Source of the DNA: Tilletiopsis washingtonensis
Taxonomy: Eukaryota > Basidiomycota > Exobasidiomycetes > Entylomatales
DNA: 64,000 nucleotides
Direction: 5' to 3'
NCBI RefSeq assembly: GCF_003144115.1
Contig: NW_020312015.1
Location: forward strand, 432,718-496,717
Both the position numbers and the translations under genes were made by a program. This document shows, piece by piece, positions 29,812 through 42,955 of this stretch (its first letter is position 1; each line of letters opens with the position of its first letter). Under the pieces are notes generated by a model. The model was not told the origin of the DNA. It searched no databases and saw only the letters and a program-made list of their open reading frames with translations.

Positions 29812-32581
29812 ATGGCGTCGGCATCGGGAGCACCGGCGGCGGACCAGCGCCGGGCAGCGCCCCTGCTGCCGCCGCGGCCCTCGGCAGGCGCGGCGGCATT
29901 GTCGACAGCGGCGGCAGGCGCTGCGGACGTGTCGACTGCGCCATCCGCGTCCACCGCCGGCGCCACCGCCACCGTCACCTCGGGCGGGCCGTCGTTTGCA
30001 CGCACCGCACGCCCCGCCCTCTCGCGCCCGCTCTCGCTGCTCGGCACGCGCAGCGCCTCCTTTCTCGGCTCTGCGCCCGCGTCGCCCAGCAGCGAGGGCG
30101 TGCCGCCGCGCGAGGCGCGCGACTCGCGCTCCGGGCTGCACCTCCGCGCGCGCGCCGGCGCCGTGCGCACCGCCACGACGGCGGCGGCCTCCAGTGCGGC
30201 GTCGGCGGCGTCCAGCGCCGCCACCAGCGCACGCGGCGCCATGCGGCGGCAGTCCACGCTCGTGCCTGCCGCGGGCGAGCAGACGCGCGCAGAGGCGCAG
30301 GAGAGCGGCCGCCGCGCTGGCCTGGCATGGCGCCCCGACTCGCCGCCGCCGCCGCCGGGCCACGAGCGCGCCGTGCTGCTGCCGACGTACGCTCGCCTGC
30401 GGCGCGCGCCGCCCGAGGCGGGCAGGGAGCAGGAGCCGCACCTCTACATGCCCGTCCGCGGCTTCGTCGAGCGCTGGCCGAGCCGCCGCTCGACGGCGCA
30501 GCGCGTGTGGGAGCGCATGGGCCGGCAGGTGAGTGGAGATGTGCCGTGCCCTAGAGCACTGGCTGACTCTTGCGCCTCCAGCTGGCGGGCCTGCCGCGGC
30601 TGCCCTCGCGCGCCGACTCGGGCGCCAGTATCTCGAGCGCAAGTACAGGCGGTACCAGCTCCAGCTCGGCGTCCACATACTCGCTGCCGCATCTGCTCGC
30701 ATCAAACTCCTCCCTAGACGATGCCAACTTCTTCCCCTCGGTGCCCGACGGCATCGCCTCGTCGACGCACGGCGGACGGACCGAGCTGACGCTGCAGCAG
30801 CAGCAGGAGCAGCAGCATGGGAAGCACGACGGCGATGCACAGCACGGCGACCCCTCGCACGCCGGCCTGCCCGAGGTGCTGGCCGAGTCGATGATCGAGG
30901 GCAGCGGCGACGTGGCCCTCGAAAAGATCCTCGGCGCCGTCGGCGTGCTGCCGACCGAGGGCCACGGCGCGGGCCTGCAGGCGCCCAACGCCGCCGACGC
31001 GGCACCGCTGCCGGGCGGCATGGGCAGTCTGGGCGGCAGCGTGGCGTGGTACGGCCGGCCGCTGGCGGAGCTGCATGCGCTGGCGGAGAACCTCGAGCGC
31101 CGGCTCAAGGCCTTCTGGACGTACCGCGAGCCGGACCGCCGCGTGCAGATCGAGGTGGTGGCCGTCTTTGGCGCAGACCAGCAGCAGGAGCGCTGGGCGC
31201 GCGAGGGCGAGCAGGATGCCTGGGCCGACGCCCAGCGCCTCCTGGCGCGCTCCGAGGTGCTGAGCGACCAGCACGGCATGCTCGACACGTTCCTCGGCAT
31301 CTCGACGGCGCAGCTGCGGCGCTTCTGCGCCACCCAGCCGGCGGCGCTGCGAGAGGGGCGCACGAGCATCGACGAGCTGAGAGGCGTCAAGATCCGGGCC
31401 GTGCTCATGCCGCTGCTCGAGGGCCAGCAGCCGGAGCAGGGCACGTGGCACTACCTGCACATCGACCGCAGTGCCCCTGCGCCAAGGAGCGTGCGCCTCA
31501 TCTCGGATGTGGACGACACGGTGAGGCGTGATGCGCGGCGAGGGGCGTCGTGCGGCTGACACTCTCGCAGGTGCGCCACACGCACGTCCTCGGCGGCGCG
31601 CGGCAGGTCTTCAAGAATGTATTCGTGCGGCCAAGTGCGTGCCGATGCTTGCTGTGATTTGGCCCTCCGCTGACACCTTCGCCAGCGCACGAGGTGCAGA
31701 TCCCACACGCACGCGAGTGGTACGCCGCGCTCGCCGACGCCGGCGTCGCCGTGCACTACTGCTCCAACGCGCCGATGGAGCTGCACCTCGTCGTGCGCGG
31801 CTATCTGCACGATGCCGGGCTGCCGTGAGTTGTGGCGTCGCGCGATGGTCGTCGTCCAAAAGGCTGAGGCATTCTGCAACAGACACGGACACCTGGTGCT
31901 GAAGCACTACCCCGCCGCGTCGGCCTCGTCGCTCCTCTCCTCCTGGCTGCAGCCGGCTGCTGCTCGCAAGCGCACTGCGCTGCTCGGCATCCTGGACGAC
32001 TGGCCTGAAAGCACCTTCTTGCTCGTGTGAGTAGGGGGGGCGAGAGACGAGAAGGCAGCCAGGCTGAGACCTCCTCCACAGCGGCGACAGCGGAGAGATG
32101 GACCTCGAGGTGTACACTGAGATCGCCACGCTGCGGCCGAAGCAAGGTGCGCGCTGCCGTGCTGCCGCACTCCACGCCCTGCTGACACGCTGCAGTGGCG
32201 GCGCTCTACATCCGCGACGTCTCGTCGACGTCCGCCGAGTGGGACGCCCAGCGGGCGCTGGTGGCCTCGCGTGTCGCGTCGCAGGCGGCGCTCAGGATCG
32301 GCGACGGGCTGGCGCCGCCGCCGCGTGCCTTCAGCGCCGCCACGAGTGCCCGCGACTCGTACCCGCCGGCGCTGGGCCCGCGTCCGCCGCCGTCTGCCTC
32401 CTCCGCCGCCGCGCCGGCGGCGCCAACCGAGGAGGCGCAAAACACACCCGGCGTCCTCTGGCGCGCCCGCATGGCCGCTGCGCGCCAGAAGCTGCCGCGC
32501 GGCGTCGTGCTGCGCACGTGGCGCGAGGGCTCCGACCTGAAGCAGGAGAGCCTCGAGCTCGTGCAGCGCCTGCAGGGGTGA
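29812..32581 (+). CDS. APP1: App1-type phosphatidate phosphatase (DUF2183)
   Basis: Seven exons (29812-30528, 30582-31520, 31571-31634, 31686-31824, 31883-32026, 32082-32146, 32196-32581) give 817 residues. App1 dephosphorylates phosphatidate to diacylglycerol at cortical actin patches and supports endocytosis. The catalytic DxDxT motif is LISDVDDTV (about residue 545). It is followed by HYCSNAPMELH, HLVLKHYPA, ARKRTALLGILDDWP and the VGDSGEMDLEVY block of the HAD-like LNS2 fold. The N-terminal 230 residues and the C-terminal tail are Ser/Ala/Pro-rich and probably disordered, where actin-patch partners bind in yeast. It is divergent from an endocytic NECAP-type gene, a suggestive pairing. Confidence 0.93.
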
Positions 32582-32701
32582 TGGCGATGCATTGATTTAT
32601 GCGTGCCGCGGTGTTCATGGTGACGGTGACGCCTCGTGTCCATCCTGCGCCTACTCGCTCTCGTCGCCGCCCGGCGCGGCCTGCGCGCCGGTGGAGGGAC
32701 C

Positions 32702-35700
32702 TCAGTTCTCGCGTGCTGCTCCCTTCTTGCGGCAGTCGCAAAGCGCATCGAGCGCCGCAAAGTCTAGGGCGAGTCAGTGGGCCGCAGGGCAACAAACACT
32801 CGGCAGGCACTCACTTTCGGCCTCCAGAAGCTGTGCGGACGCCATCATCGCGGCCTTGCGGCCTGTGCGCGGCTGTCAGCGCGGAACGCACAGCTGCTGC
32901 AGCGAAGTCACTCTTGCCCGTTGCGTCGGCCAGCACCTTGCCATGGCAGACGAGGCGACAGCGCACCACGCTGGTGCCGCCTTGCGGTGCGCTGCCGAAC
33001 AGACCCACCAGCGGCGTCTCGGCGGGCGCACTCGGCCCGTCGACAAAATCGACGAGCCAGTCGGTGCAGCCGCGCGAGTGCAGCATGCTCGCCAGTGTCT
33101 TCGACGAGGCAATGACGGTCGTCGCCGGCGACACGTAGCGCTTGACGAACGGCAGGAAGAAGCGGTCGAAGACGCCCTGCGCCGCGGCGAGGCTGAAGCC
33201 CGCATCGACAAAGACGGCGCCGAGCAGCGACTCGGCGATGTCCGCAATGGCCTTGGGCGGCGCCAGACCGTGCCTGCAAGGATGTGAGCAAAGCGCAGGC
33301 GGGTGCCAGCGAGCGGCTCACCAGTACTGCGTGCGTGCCTCGTGAGCCTGGCGCTCCTCAGCTTCGCGGCGCAGCCGGCACTCCGAGGTGAACTCGACGA
33401 TCGCCTGCGTCAGATCTGGCTGCGCATGTTGAAGGAACTGCGCCGGGCGTCAGCGGGAGAGCATGATGGCGTGCTCTCGGTGGCACGCACCTTGTACAGG
33501 CCAGTCGACTCGGCCAGTGCGCCAAGTGCCGCATTCGAGACGGCATTGGACTGCAGCACGACGGTCAGCACCTCGCGCCGACGACCCTTCGTCCTACTCA
33601 CCTTGAGCACCGTCAGGCCGCCCTCGTCGAGCTCCGGATACGTGATGCGAAAGTGCTCGACGACGAAAAAGTCAAGGATCGCGTCGCCGAGGAACTCGAG
33701 GCGCTCGAAGCTCGGCAGCGCACTCGCCAGCAGGCTCGGGTGGGTAAGCGCCTCAAGCGCCAGGTGCGGCGAGCGGAAGATGTACTGCAGCCATGCCTCG
33801 AGCTTGCGCAGCGCGCCGAGGCTCACGCGCTCGCCCTCGAGGCCGTCGCTGGAGAGCTGCGCGCTGTGCACGGCTTGCAGTTTAGCCCAGCTTTCAATGC
33901 GCTCGGGGAGCACGCCGAGGTCGCTCGCCGTTTGGAGACAGCTGTCGATGCCGCCCGTCTCGAGCGACGCGCCCAGCAGCGCCTCGACCAGGTCCGCCAG
34001 CGTCTTTTCGCTCGTGACCTTCTCGCGGCCGACTGAACCCGCCGTGTCCATCGCGTCGAGCTGAGGAGGGCCCGTGGCTGTCTCCGAGACCTGCTCGGAG
34101 GCTGCTTCTGGGGCTTGCTCGCTGTCTGCGCCGGGGGCTGCCTCGGCTGCTGCGTCTTGCAGAACATTAGGAACGAGCACAAAGTTGGAGGGCCGGTAGA
34201 TCTTGCGCGACAGGTCCTGCACGTGCTGTTGTGCTGCGTCAGCTGCAGCACATACCCAATGCCACGCTGTACTCACCACGTAGCGCCAGAGCTCGTGGCG
34301 CTCGGCAATGCGCATCAGCACGGCATTCGCCACGATCTCCTTGCGCGCGAGATCGAGCGCGCCCTCGGCATCGTCGGGCCGCTTCGCAAAGACATAGCAC
34401 GTCGCAATCAGCTGATAGGGTGGTCAGCCCTGGTGCAGATCAGTCGTCAAGCATCACGCACCTTCAGCGCCGTGTCGCCGAGGAACTCCTTGCGCTCGTA
34501 TGTGAAGCTCTGCTTTGCCGACGGCGCCGTGAGCGCCACGAGCAGATACGTGTCGTCGAGGCGTGAGCGAAGGAGCAGGCGGTTTGCCTCACGGGCAAGA
34601 ACCTAAGAGGTGGCTGGCGTCAGTGTTGCCGCGATTGTCCGGTCTTCTGTGCGCCTCACAAACTGCTCCATGCGCGTCAGGATCGATGGCAGCACCAGCG
34701 AGGAGCGCATCGCAGCGGCACCCAGGCGGTGCAGCCAGCTGCGCGACGGGATCAAGAGGCTGGCGCTCGACCGCTGCAGATTGCACAGGTTAGCCATGGG
34801 CCACTGCGTTGGGCCTCTGGACGCACCTTGGACTGGCCATGTCGCTTCACGCTCGACGACAGAAAGTTCTCCACGCGGCCGAGCTTCTCCACGCTGATGA
34901 GCGGCTCGGTCGCGCTGGGCTCGCCCGGCGGCGTGCGCGTGCTCCAGAACGTCTTGGTGTTGTACTCTGCGTACGAGCCGGCCTGGGCCTCGCGCATGTG
35001 CGCGTCGCGCTCTGGGTCGAGCGTCGAGTGTGGGTTGAGGTCGGAGCGCAGGCCAGTCGCCTCATACAGCGGCGTCGAGTTGACATTGGGCGACTCGGCT
35101 AGCACACGATCGGCGAGCGAATCGAGCTGCGAGCCACGCTTTGGTAGCAGATCGGTATCGGCGAGCAGCTGCACGTCGTCGCCGGGGGAGCCGCCGCGGG
35201 CGACCTCCTCCCAGTCCACATCCGTCGCAGCGCTTCCGCCGCCGACCAACGGCACGAGATAGAAGGGGAATGCTTCGCACGTCCAGTTCCGGCGCGTCAT
35301 GTAGCGCACCAGGCGCATCGTATACTCGCGCGCGTTGGCGGCAGCCTCGCGGGAGAGACTCATGACTGTCGAGCCATCGACGCCGGCGAACGGCAGCGGT
35401 CCCTCGTGGAAGAGCAGGTTGAACGAGGGAATGGCGGGCACCGGCGCGCTGGTGAGCATGCAAAAGTCGCGAAACGACTTGCCCGCCTGGTGGCGCGGCA
35501 CACGCAGCAGCGTGGCATGCATCTGCAGGTCACCCTCAGCGAGAATGCCGAACGGCGCGGCGTCTTTGAGAAAGTGAGCGACCTGGCGCGAGCGCGTGCC
35601 GAGCAGTTCGCCCTGCTCGTTGCGCTCGAACGGCAGCTCCTTGCCCGGCTTGGGCGGCAGGCGCGGCACGAGGTGATCGTCGAGCACGCCGATCTTGCGC

Positions 35701-38087
35701 AGCGCACAGCACGCCTCAAACGCCGCGAGCCGCTTGGCGCTCTTCTTGCGCGGCGCCAGCGGCCCGACCACGCTGCGCACCTTGGCGTTGGCGGGCAGCT
35801 TGAGTGTCGCCATGAAGCCCTCGTCGAGAGCCAGAACGGTAAAGTCAGGTGTCATCGGCGAGTACTCGTCTTGACGCAGCATGGCGACGTAGCGGCAGAC
35901 GAGCGGGATGGCGTCGGCGCTGCGAACAGGAGTCAGCGGCGCTGCGAGCATCTCGGCTAGTCCACTCACGGGTACAGGCGCGCGCCGGTGGCCTCCGAGT
36001 CGAGCCACACGTGCTCTTCGGGCGGCGTGTCCTGTCCATCCTCGTCGACGGCCAGCTCGGCCAGGCGGTCGGCCGGCAGATTGCGCAACCACTCCTTCGT
36101 CTCGCCGTCGGCGCGTGCCACGGCGCGCAGCGTCTTCAGTGACGCCTCGTGCTCGCGCTGCAGCATCATCTGTGCGCAAGCGTCAGCACGGCGCACGCGC
36201 ATTCACTTCCCTCCACGCACGATGATCCGGCTGTCCGGGTGGCGCGCACGCCCGCGGCTCTGCACAAAGCCAATGTGCGTGTCGAACATGTCGAAGCGGA
36301 TAACGAGATTGCACGAGCTGCGCAAGTGTCAGTGACCCGCACTCGCCACGTTGAACGCCCGGCTCACCGGATGTCGAGGCCCTCCTCGGCCACCGTCGTC
36401 GCGACAAGCAGATTCGTGCGCTTGCTGCGGAAGCGCTCCAGCACGTGCATCTGCGTCTGCCAGCTCATGCCGATGTCGGCCGCAGGGTTGTGGCCCACGA
36501 GCCACTCTGCCGAGATGAAGCTCAGCTGCGGCAGGCGCCGGATGAGCTCCACGAGGGCCACGGCCGTTGTGCGCCGCGCAACAAAGATGATGCCGCAGAG
36601 CGAGCTGGCGACGTGCGTGTTGACGCCGAAGCACGCCAGCACCTCGAGCAGCCGATGAACCTTGGGACACGAGTTAGCCTCCGTCACGGTGAGCTGCTCG
36701 GGCAGAGGCACGCGTGCCAGCACGTCGGAGATGGCCCGGTTCAGCGCCGCCTTGCTCTGCAGCTTCTGTCTGCGCTCAGGGTCTGCCGGTGCTGCTGCCT
36801 CCGCGGCGCCAGGCGCTGCCAGCGGGGCACTGCCGCCGCGCCAGCGCCGGTTGATGAGCTCGAGCTCGAGCTGCTCCGTAGGCATGCGCGCCAGACGCTC
36901 GTTGCGCTCGGCACTGGCGCGCAAGTCCGCACGCGAGGCCACCCACGCCAGGTCGGCCATCAGCGGGCCGAGCTCGGCGTTGGTGTACTCGATGCGGTCG
37001 AGCACCTTCTCGATGCCATCGAGATGGCCGCACGACTCCTCGATGAGCTTCGTGAGCTGACTCGGCGGCATCGCCGGCGGCGCGTCGTACTCCACCACCA
37101 GCTCGCGCGGCTTCTGCACCGCCTCGGCGAGCTCGAGGCGCGCCGAGAGCGGCGCCGTGAAGATGCGCGCGTCGAGCATCGCCTCGAGGTCCGACGCCGC
37201 CTCCTCGAAGCTGGAGCTGCTCTTCAGCGGCGATGCCGTCATGCCGAAGATCTTCGGCAGGTGTGCGCCATCGGCGGCGCGATAGCAGGACTGCGTGCGA
37301 GCGTGAGCAAGGCATCACTGTGATGCCCTCTGCGGCTCACCATGATCCGCGCGTACGGGTGCGTGGCAGCAGCGTGGTGCGCCTCGTCGAAGATGACGAG
37401 CGCCAGGTCGGCCATGCGCACAAAGCCATGGATGACTGCGCACGTGTCAGCACTGCCTGATGATGGAACACCGCTGCACTCACGCCCCGTCAGCACGCAC
37501 TGCGCCGTCGCGACCAGCACGTCGTAGCGGCCGCCCATCATCTCGGCCCACTGCGGTGCGGACCACGTGTCGACGCCGAGCTCGCCGAAGAGCTTGCCGA
37601 CGCTGAGCGTCGAGTTGTCGCTGATGACCTGCGCCTGCTGGTGGACGAGCGGCACCTGGTTCACTGCGGCCTGTGTGAGCGGCTGGTGCGAAAGGCCTTC
37701 TCTGCCAGACTGACCGAGGAAGACGGATGTGCGGCGGCGCAGCGGCGGTGCGCCATCCGCCACGGCAGCGAGGCTCTCGACGCGCGCCGTCTCCTCGTCG
37801 AGCACATGCTGCAGCAGCAGCACGGACACGAGCGTCTTGCCGGCGCCCGTGTCGAGCACGGCGACGACGTTGCCCTCGCGCGCCCTCTCGAACAGCTGCC
37901 ACTGGTACTGGCGCGGCGTCAGGGCCGTGGCCGAGAGGCGCGCTGCCGCTGTCGCCGGTGCGGTGGAGTCTCCGTTCAGAGGCAGGCCACTGGCAGCGAC
38001 GGCTGCGGCGTCCTGAGCGCTCGCATCAAGAGCGTCGAGCAGCGCATCGTCACGCAGCACGGCGCGAGGCGCCGGGGACGCGGACAT
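32702..38087 (-). CDS. DCL: Dicer-like ribonuclease III
   Basis: Fifteen exons (38087-37715, 37663-37484, 37435-37341, 37290-36368, 36317-36221, 36169-35970, 35919-34827, 34773-34660, 34602-34462, 34411-34277, 34225-33491, 33437-33322, 33273-32912, 32862-32815, 32763-32702) give 1557 residues. It cuts double-stranded RNA into small interfering RNA. The helicase has DTGAGKT, DEAHH, GMTASP, AEEGLDIR and QSRGRARH. The Dicer-dimer region has PLVCRYVAMLRQDEYSP. RNase IIIa carries ERKEFLGDTALK plus DLVEALLGA, and RNase IIIb carries ERLEFLGDAILD plus DIAESLLGA, so both catalytic E/D sets are present. A dsRBD-like end (TGKSRKAAMMAS) closes it. I see no clear PAZ domain. The 3' end is 120 bp from the convergent APP1 stop. 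Confidence 0.93.
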
Positions 38088-38799
38088 GGCGAGGGGTGGT
38101 GGAGGCAGTCATGGATGGGCGCCGCGGCGCGCGACACTCCGGCGCCGTGAGCGCAGCAGCAGCCTCGGCCGAACGCCCTGCCGCGGCCTTGCCTCGGCCT
38201 TGCAAAGGGCGCCCCAATTTCCGCGATACGGCCTTGACGAGGGCGCGATGCGTCGAGGATGAGGACAAGGCCGACGGCGGCGCGGCGCGCGCCGCGCGGT
38301 GCGGGTTGCCTTTGTCTGCGCAGCCGGTGCGCACAGACCACGCCCGATGCCGCTCGCGACTCCGTGCTGCGAGGAATTGCCGCCTTGCTCGCTGCCGACC
38401 TCGATGCAGCTTGGGCCTCGGCAGGCCCCAGCATGCCTCTCTGTGAGCGCTGGAAGCCGCCCTTGTGCTCGTCAGCGTGGCCGGCACGGCCCCTTGAGAG
38501 GATCCGGTGCGGCCTTGCGTGCCGGAGGCATGAGCTAGCGCCGAGCCTTGGATCAGGCTTGCTCTCGCGCCGTGCCGAGCCGACGTCGCGAGCTGCAAGC
38601 CACGCGCGGCGTGCCGTCATGCCGCTTCGCCTCATCTGCGCTTTGAGGCTGTGCGCCGGCGTGCGTGCTCTCGCTCTCTGCTGCGCCGCGGCCGAGCTCT
38701 ATTCGCGGCGCAGGGCGTAACCGCGGCGTGCCTCTCGCGCCTCCACCCGCCTGATGGGCGCAGCCCTCCTCTCCGCACCTTGCTTCTCACCACCACACC
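38088..38799. other. divergent intergenic region, Dicer and Mug190-like gene
   Basis: No gene is supported in 712 bp between two divergent starts. Both promoters must lie here. Short open frames exist on both strands but lack coding character or family resemblance. Confidence 0.5.
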
Positions 38800-41700
38800 A
38801 TGTCGACACCAACGCCCACACCCGCGCCGCCCGACGTGGCGCTCGACAGCCCCGCCCGCGCCGCGTCCTTCCGCACGACGGCCAGCGGGACAGGCAGCAC
38901 GCGCACGCTCTCCGGCCTGCGCAGCCGCCTCTCGTCTAAGCTCAAGGGCCACCGGCACACGGAGAGCGCGCCGGCGGGCTGGGCGCCGAGCAGCGACGAC
39001 AGCACGGCCTTTGACCCCGCCAGCGAGCCGGCGCAGGGCGGCGCGGCAGACATCCAGGACTCGGCGGCGCGAGGCCGGCCGGGCCACGCGCGCAACTTCA
39101 GCAGCGCCAGCGCCGCGAGCGTGGGCCAGGCGCCGCCCGTCGTGGCGCGGGCTGCACACGCTGTCGCGCAGTTGGCGGGCATGAACCCGATCACAGCGCA
39201 GCGGCAGCTCATCGTCGGCACGCTTGTGGCGACGGCGCTGGCGGCACAGCTGCTCAGCCGCCTGCTGCACTGGAGCGTCGGCCTGATGGCCATCGGCGTG
39301 GGTGCGCATCTGCTGCTCTCCAAGCTCGACATTGCGGCGCGCGACAGCGCGTGGGAGCGCGAGACGGCCACTCGCGAGGTGAGTCGCCAGACGTGTCAGG
39401 TCCTGCACACGCTGAGCCTCTGCAGTCGCAACCTCACAACGCCGAGAGCGCCGAGTGGATCAACCACGTGCTGGGCGTTGTGTGGCCGCTCATCTCGACG
39501 GACTACTTTGTGCCGTTCGTCGACCTGCTGGAGGATGCCCTGATGCAGCAGGTGCCCGGCATCGTGCATGGCTGCCGCGTCGACGGCCTGGACCAGGGCA
39601 CGATTCCGCTGCGCATCGTGGGCTTTACGCGGCTGCCTTCGCACGAGGAGGCCTTCCTGCACGGCGCGGATGCCAAGCACAACGTCAGCGAGGCGGAAGA
39701 GACGCTGTCGGACGTGGGCGACTTTGTCGTGAGTAGCGTGAAGATGCGCCCAATGCGGCAGGGCTGACGCTGCGCAGAACCTCGAGGTCAGCTTCGCGTA
39801 CCGCGCGCCGAGAGCGCGTCGCAAGATGGCGAGCTCGAACAAGGCCGAGGGGCTCGGCAGCGAGGCGGCGGGCATCGAGGATGAGGAGATCGACAGCAGC
39901 GCGGCGGAGCAGATCCAGTGAGCCTGCCACTGTTGGCGCTCACGCTGCACCTGCTGACCTTTTCCAGCCTGCTCATCTACATGGCCATCGGCCTGCAGAA
40001 GCTCGCAGCCGTCGAAGTGCCCGTGTGGATTGAGATGCTGGGCATCGAGGGGAAAATGCGTCTGCGCCTGCAGCTCACGCCCGCCGCGCCGTTTGTCAAG
40101 CACGTGGCGTTCTGCTTCGTCGGCGCGCCGCGCATCGAGATCTCGGCCAAGCCGCTCGGCCGGCGCATGGTCATTGACGCCATGAACCTGCCGCTCATCT
40201 CGTCGTACGTGCTGCGGTCCATCGAGGCGGTGATCCGGGACTTTATCGCGCCGCAGTCGTGTGAGTCAGGGAGCAGAGGAGGCCCATCGCGGTGGAGACT
40301 GACCCATTCGCAGATTCGATCGATGCTGGCGCGCTGCTCAGCGCCGCCGACGGCCCGCAGAATGTCTACGCGCTCGGCGTGCTCGTGGTCGTCCTGCACC
40401 GCGCGACAGACCTCCCAGCTGCCGACGTCGGCGGCACGAGCGATCCGTTCATCAAGATTTCATTTGCGCGCGCCGGCAAGCCGCTCTACATGAGCCGCGT
40501 GCTCGTCAAGACGGTCAACCCGGTGTGGGGCGAGACGGCCTTCCTGCTCGTCGGGCCGGACGAGGTGCGCGACCACGAGCGCATGCGGCTGGGCGTCTTC
40601 GATGCGGATCGCTTCAGCAGCGATGACGAGCTGGGCCACGTCGATGTGTCGATCGCGCGGCTCATCCGCCGCAGCCTGCACAAGGAGAGCGATGCCGACG
40701 CGCCATCGCTCATCGAGGACCGCGACGACCCGCTCGTGCCGCCTCGCCGCGGTGCCGTCACATCAGGCCGCCTGCGGTACTCAGTCGCCTTCTGCCGGCT
40801 TGCGCAGCCGACCAGTGGCGGCCGCTCGGCACACCGGCAGGACCTGCTGCGCCAGGCGGCGCGCAACGCCCCATCCTCTGCAGGCGCCGAGAAGACCCCT
40901 CTCTCGCTGCCGGACTCGGCGAGCTACGACGACAAGAAGGATGACGCGCCGATCCCAGAGCACCTGCTTACGGCCTTCGACCGCTTCGTCGTGCGCATGG
41001 GCTTCCCACTCGACGACGCCGTGATGCGCTCCCGCGCCGAGCGTGCCGAGCGTGTCGCCCGCCTCAAGGCCCTCATCGAGGGCGAGAACGACGCGACGAC
41101 GTCGGCGCCGCAGCCCGAGTGGCCGGCCGGCATCCTCGCGTTCCACATCCACTCGATCGACGGGCTCGAGGTGCCGACCACGCAGCGCAACTTCAACAAC
41201 AGCAAGCGCCTCGAGAAGAAGCCGCGCTACACGACTTCCGACGAAGCGGCGGGCAACAAGGCGACGCCCAAGTTCCCCAGCTCGTACGTGCAGGTCTTCC
41301 TCAACGACGAGGCCATCTTCCGCACGCGCACCAAGGCGCTTGATCCGCGCCCCTTCATCAACGCCGGCGCGGAACGCTGGGTGACCAACTGGCAGACGGC
41401 GCGCCTCGACTTTGTCGTGCGCGACCAGCGCATGCGCGAGGCGGACCCCATCTTGGGCCTCGTGGGCCTGCGCATCGCCGACGTGCTCAAGGAGAGCAGC
41501 CGCAGCACGGGCTACTACACGCTGACCGGCGGCCTCGGCTTCGGCAAGATCCGCCTGAGCCTCGTGTGGCGCTCCGTCGAGCTGCGGGTCCCGCGTGCGC
41601 TGTCCGGCTGGAATGTCGGCGTGCTGGAGATCAGCGCTGCACGCGTGTCGGGCCTGCAGCTCGCCGACGTCGACGATGGCCGTCCTGCCCAGCTGTACTT

Positions 41701-42955
41701 TGAGACCGTCGGCGGCACCGCGGAGACAGAGACCAAGGAGCCGCACGCCGAAGGCACTGCTGGCGCCACGATTGGCTACGACTATCCGCTGCAGCAGTCG
41801 TTGCGCCTACCCGTGCGGCAGGTGAGTTGCGAGCTCAGCTCTTTTCTGCGCACCCGCTGACGTTCTTGACAGCGCTACCCGTCCTACCTCTACATCCACC
41901 TCCGCAGCGACTCGCGCGTGCCCGGCCGCCGGCACAAGCACGCGCACGGCGCCATCCCGCTCAACCGCATCGCCGACGGCGAGGGCGTCTTCAAGCGCGT
42001 GCAGCTCTTTGCCTCTGCCGAGTGGCAGGAGATCGAGCAGCATGCACTGGGTCGCTACCCGCCGCCGCAGAGCGTAGAGAAGGGCGCCGAACGCGCCGTG
42101 CTCGACGAGATGATCGCTGCCACGGACTCAAACGAGCATCCGGAGAGCGAGACGCTGCGCCACGTCGGCTTCGTCGATCTCACGTTTGTCTACCACGCCG
42201 GCATCGCGCAGGAGCACCGCAGTCTCGTCGCCGGGGGTGCGTGTAGATGAGCCTGCCCCTGCTGCGCACGCTGACACCTCTTAACGCCAGACAACGAGCT
42301 GCGCTACGCCTTCGAGACGTTTCTCGCCGGTATCGACGGCGGCGAGCGTGCCAAGCCGGCCAAGCTCAGTCCGGCGCTGCGGCGCAGTCTCTCGCTGGCG
42401 CATGTGAAAGACGAGCCGCGCCTGTCGGAAGAGGACCCGGATCGGAGCTACGGCAGCGAGGCGAGCACGTCGGGCAACGCGCTGCGCGTCGACACGGGCG
42501 CGGCGGAGGCCAGCTCGAAGCACAGGGCTGCCGCGGCTGTCAACCCCGATCTGATGAGCCCGGAGGAGCGCGAGGAGCAGGAGGGCGAGGAGTCGGACCG
42601 CGAGTGGGAGGAGGGCAACAACGAGGTCAACGAGGATGAGGACGACACGACGCCCGAGGGCCGACGGGCCCGGCAGCGGTGAGCGCAGGGCAAGCTGCTG
42701 TCGTCACTCGGCCGGTGCTGACCCTCCTTGCAGCGCCCTGCACCGCCAGCACAAGGGCGCTGCGCAGATCAAGGGCTACCGCTCGCTGCAGTGGGTCGCG
42801 CAGAATGCGCAAGATGGCCTCGGACGCGTGAAGGTGAGCTCCGGAGGGCAGCGCATGCGGTGCTGCGTGCTGACGCGCGACTGGCGCAGCGCATCGCGGG
42901 CCAGCAGAGCAAGAAGATGGGCAAGATGGAGAGCGAGGGCGTCAGTCACTTCTGA
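38800..42955 (+). CDS. SMP- and C2-domain lipid-transfer protein (Mug190/tricalbin-like)
   Basis: Nine exons (38800-39378, 39426-39728, 39778-39917, 39968-40260, 40314-41821, 41873-42236, 42291-42678, 42734-42833, 42890-42955) give 1246 residues. A disordered N-terminus leads to a hydrophobic hairpin (about 130-175, LIVGTLVATALAAQLL). An SMP domain follows, opening with AEWINHVLGVVWPLIST and ending YVLRSIEAVIRDFIAP. A canonical C2 domain comes next (GVLVVVLHRATDLPAADVGGTSDPFIKI...KTVNPVWGE), then a second C2-like region (FHIHSIDGLEVP). The C-terminus is acidic then basic. SMP proteins move glycerolipids between the ER and another membrane. S. pombe Mug190 has this layout; tricalbin is the alternative. 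Confidence 0.85.

Noticed and set aside
38232-38720. Short frames between Dicer and the Mug190-like gene
   Set aside because: They have no domain, no splice continuity and weak coding bias; the space is needed for two divergent promoters.
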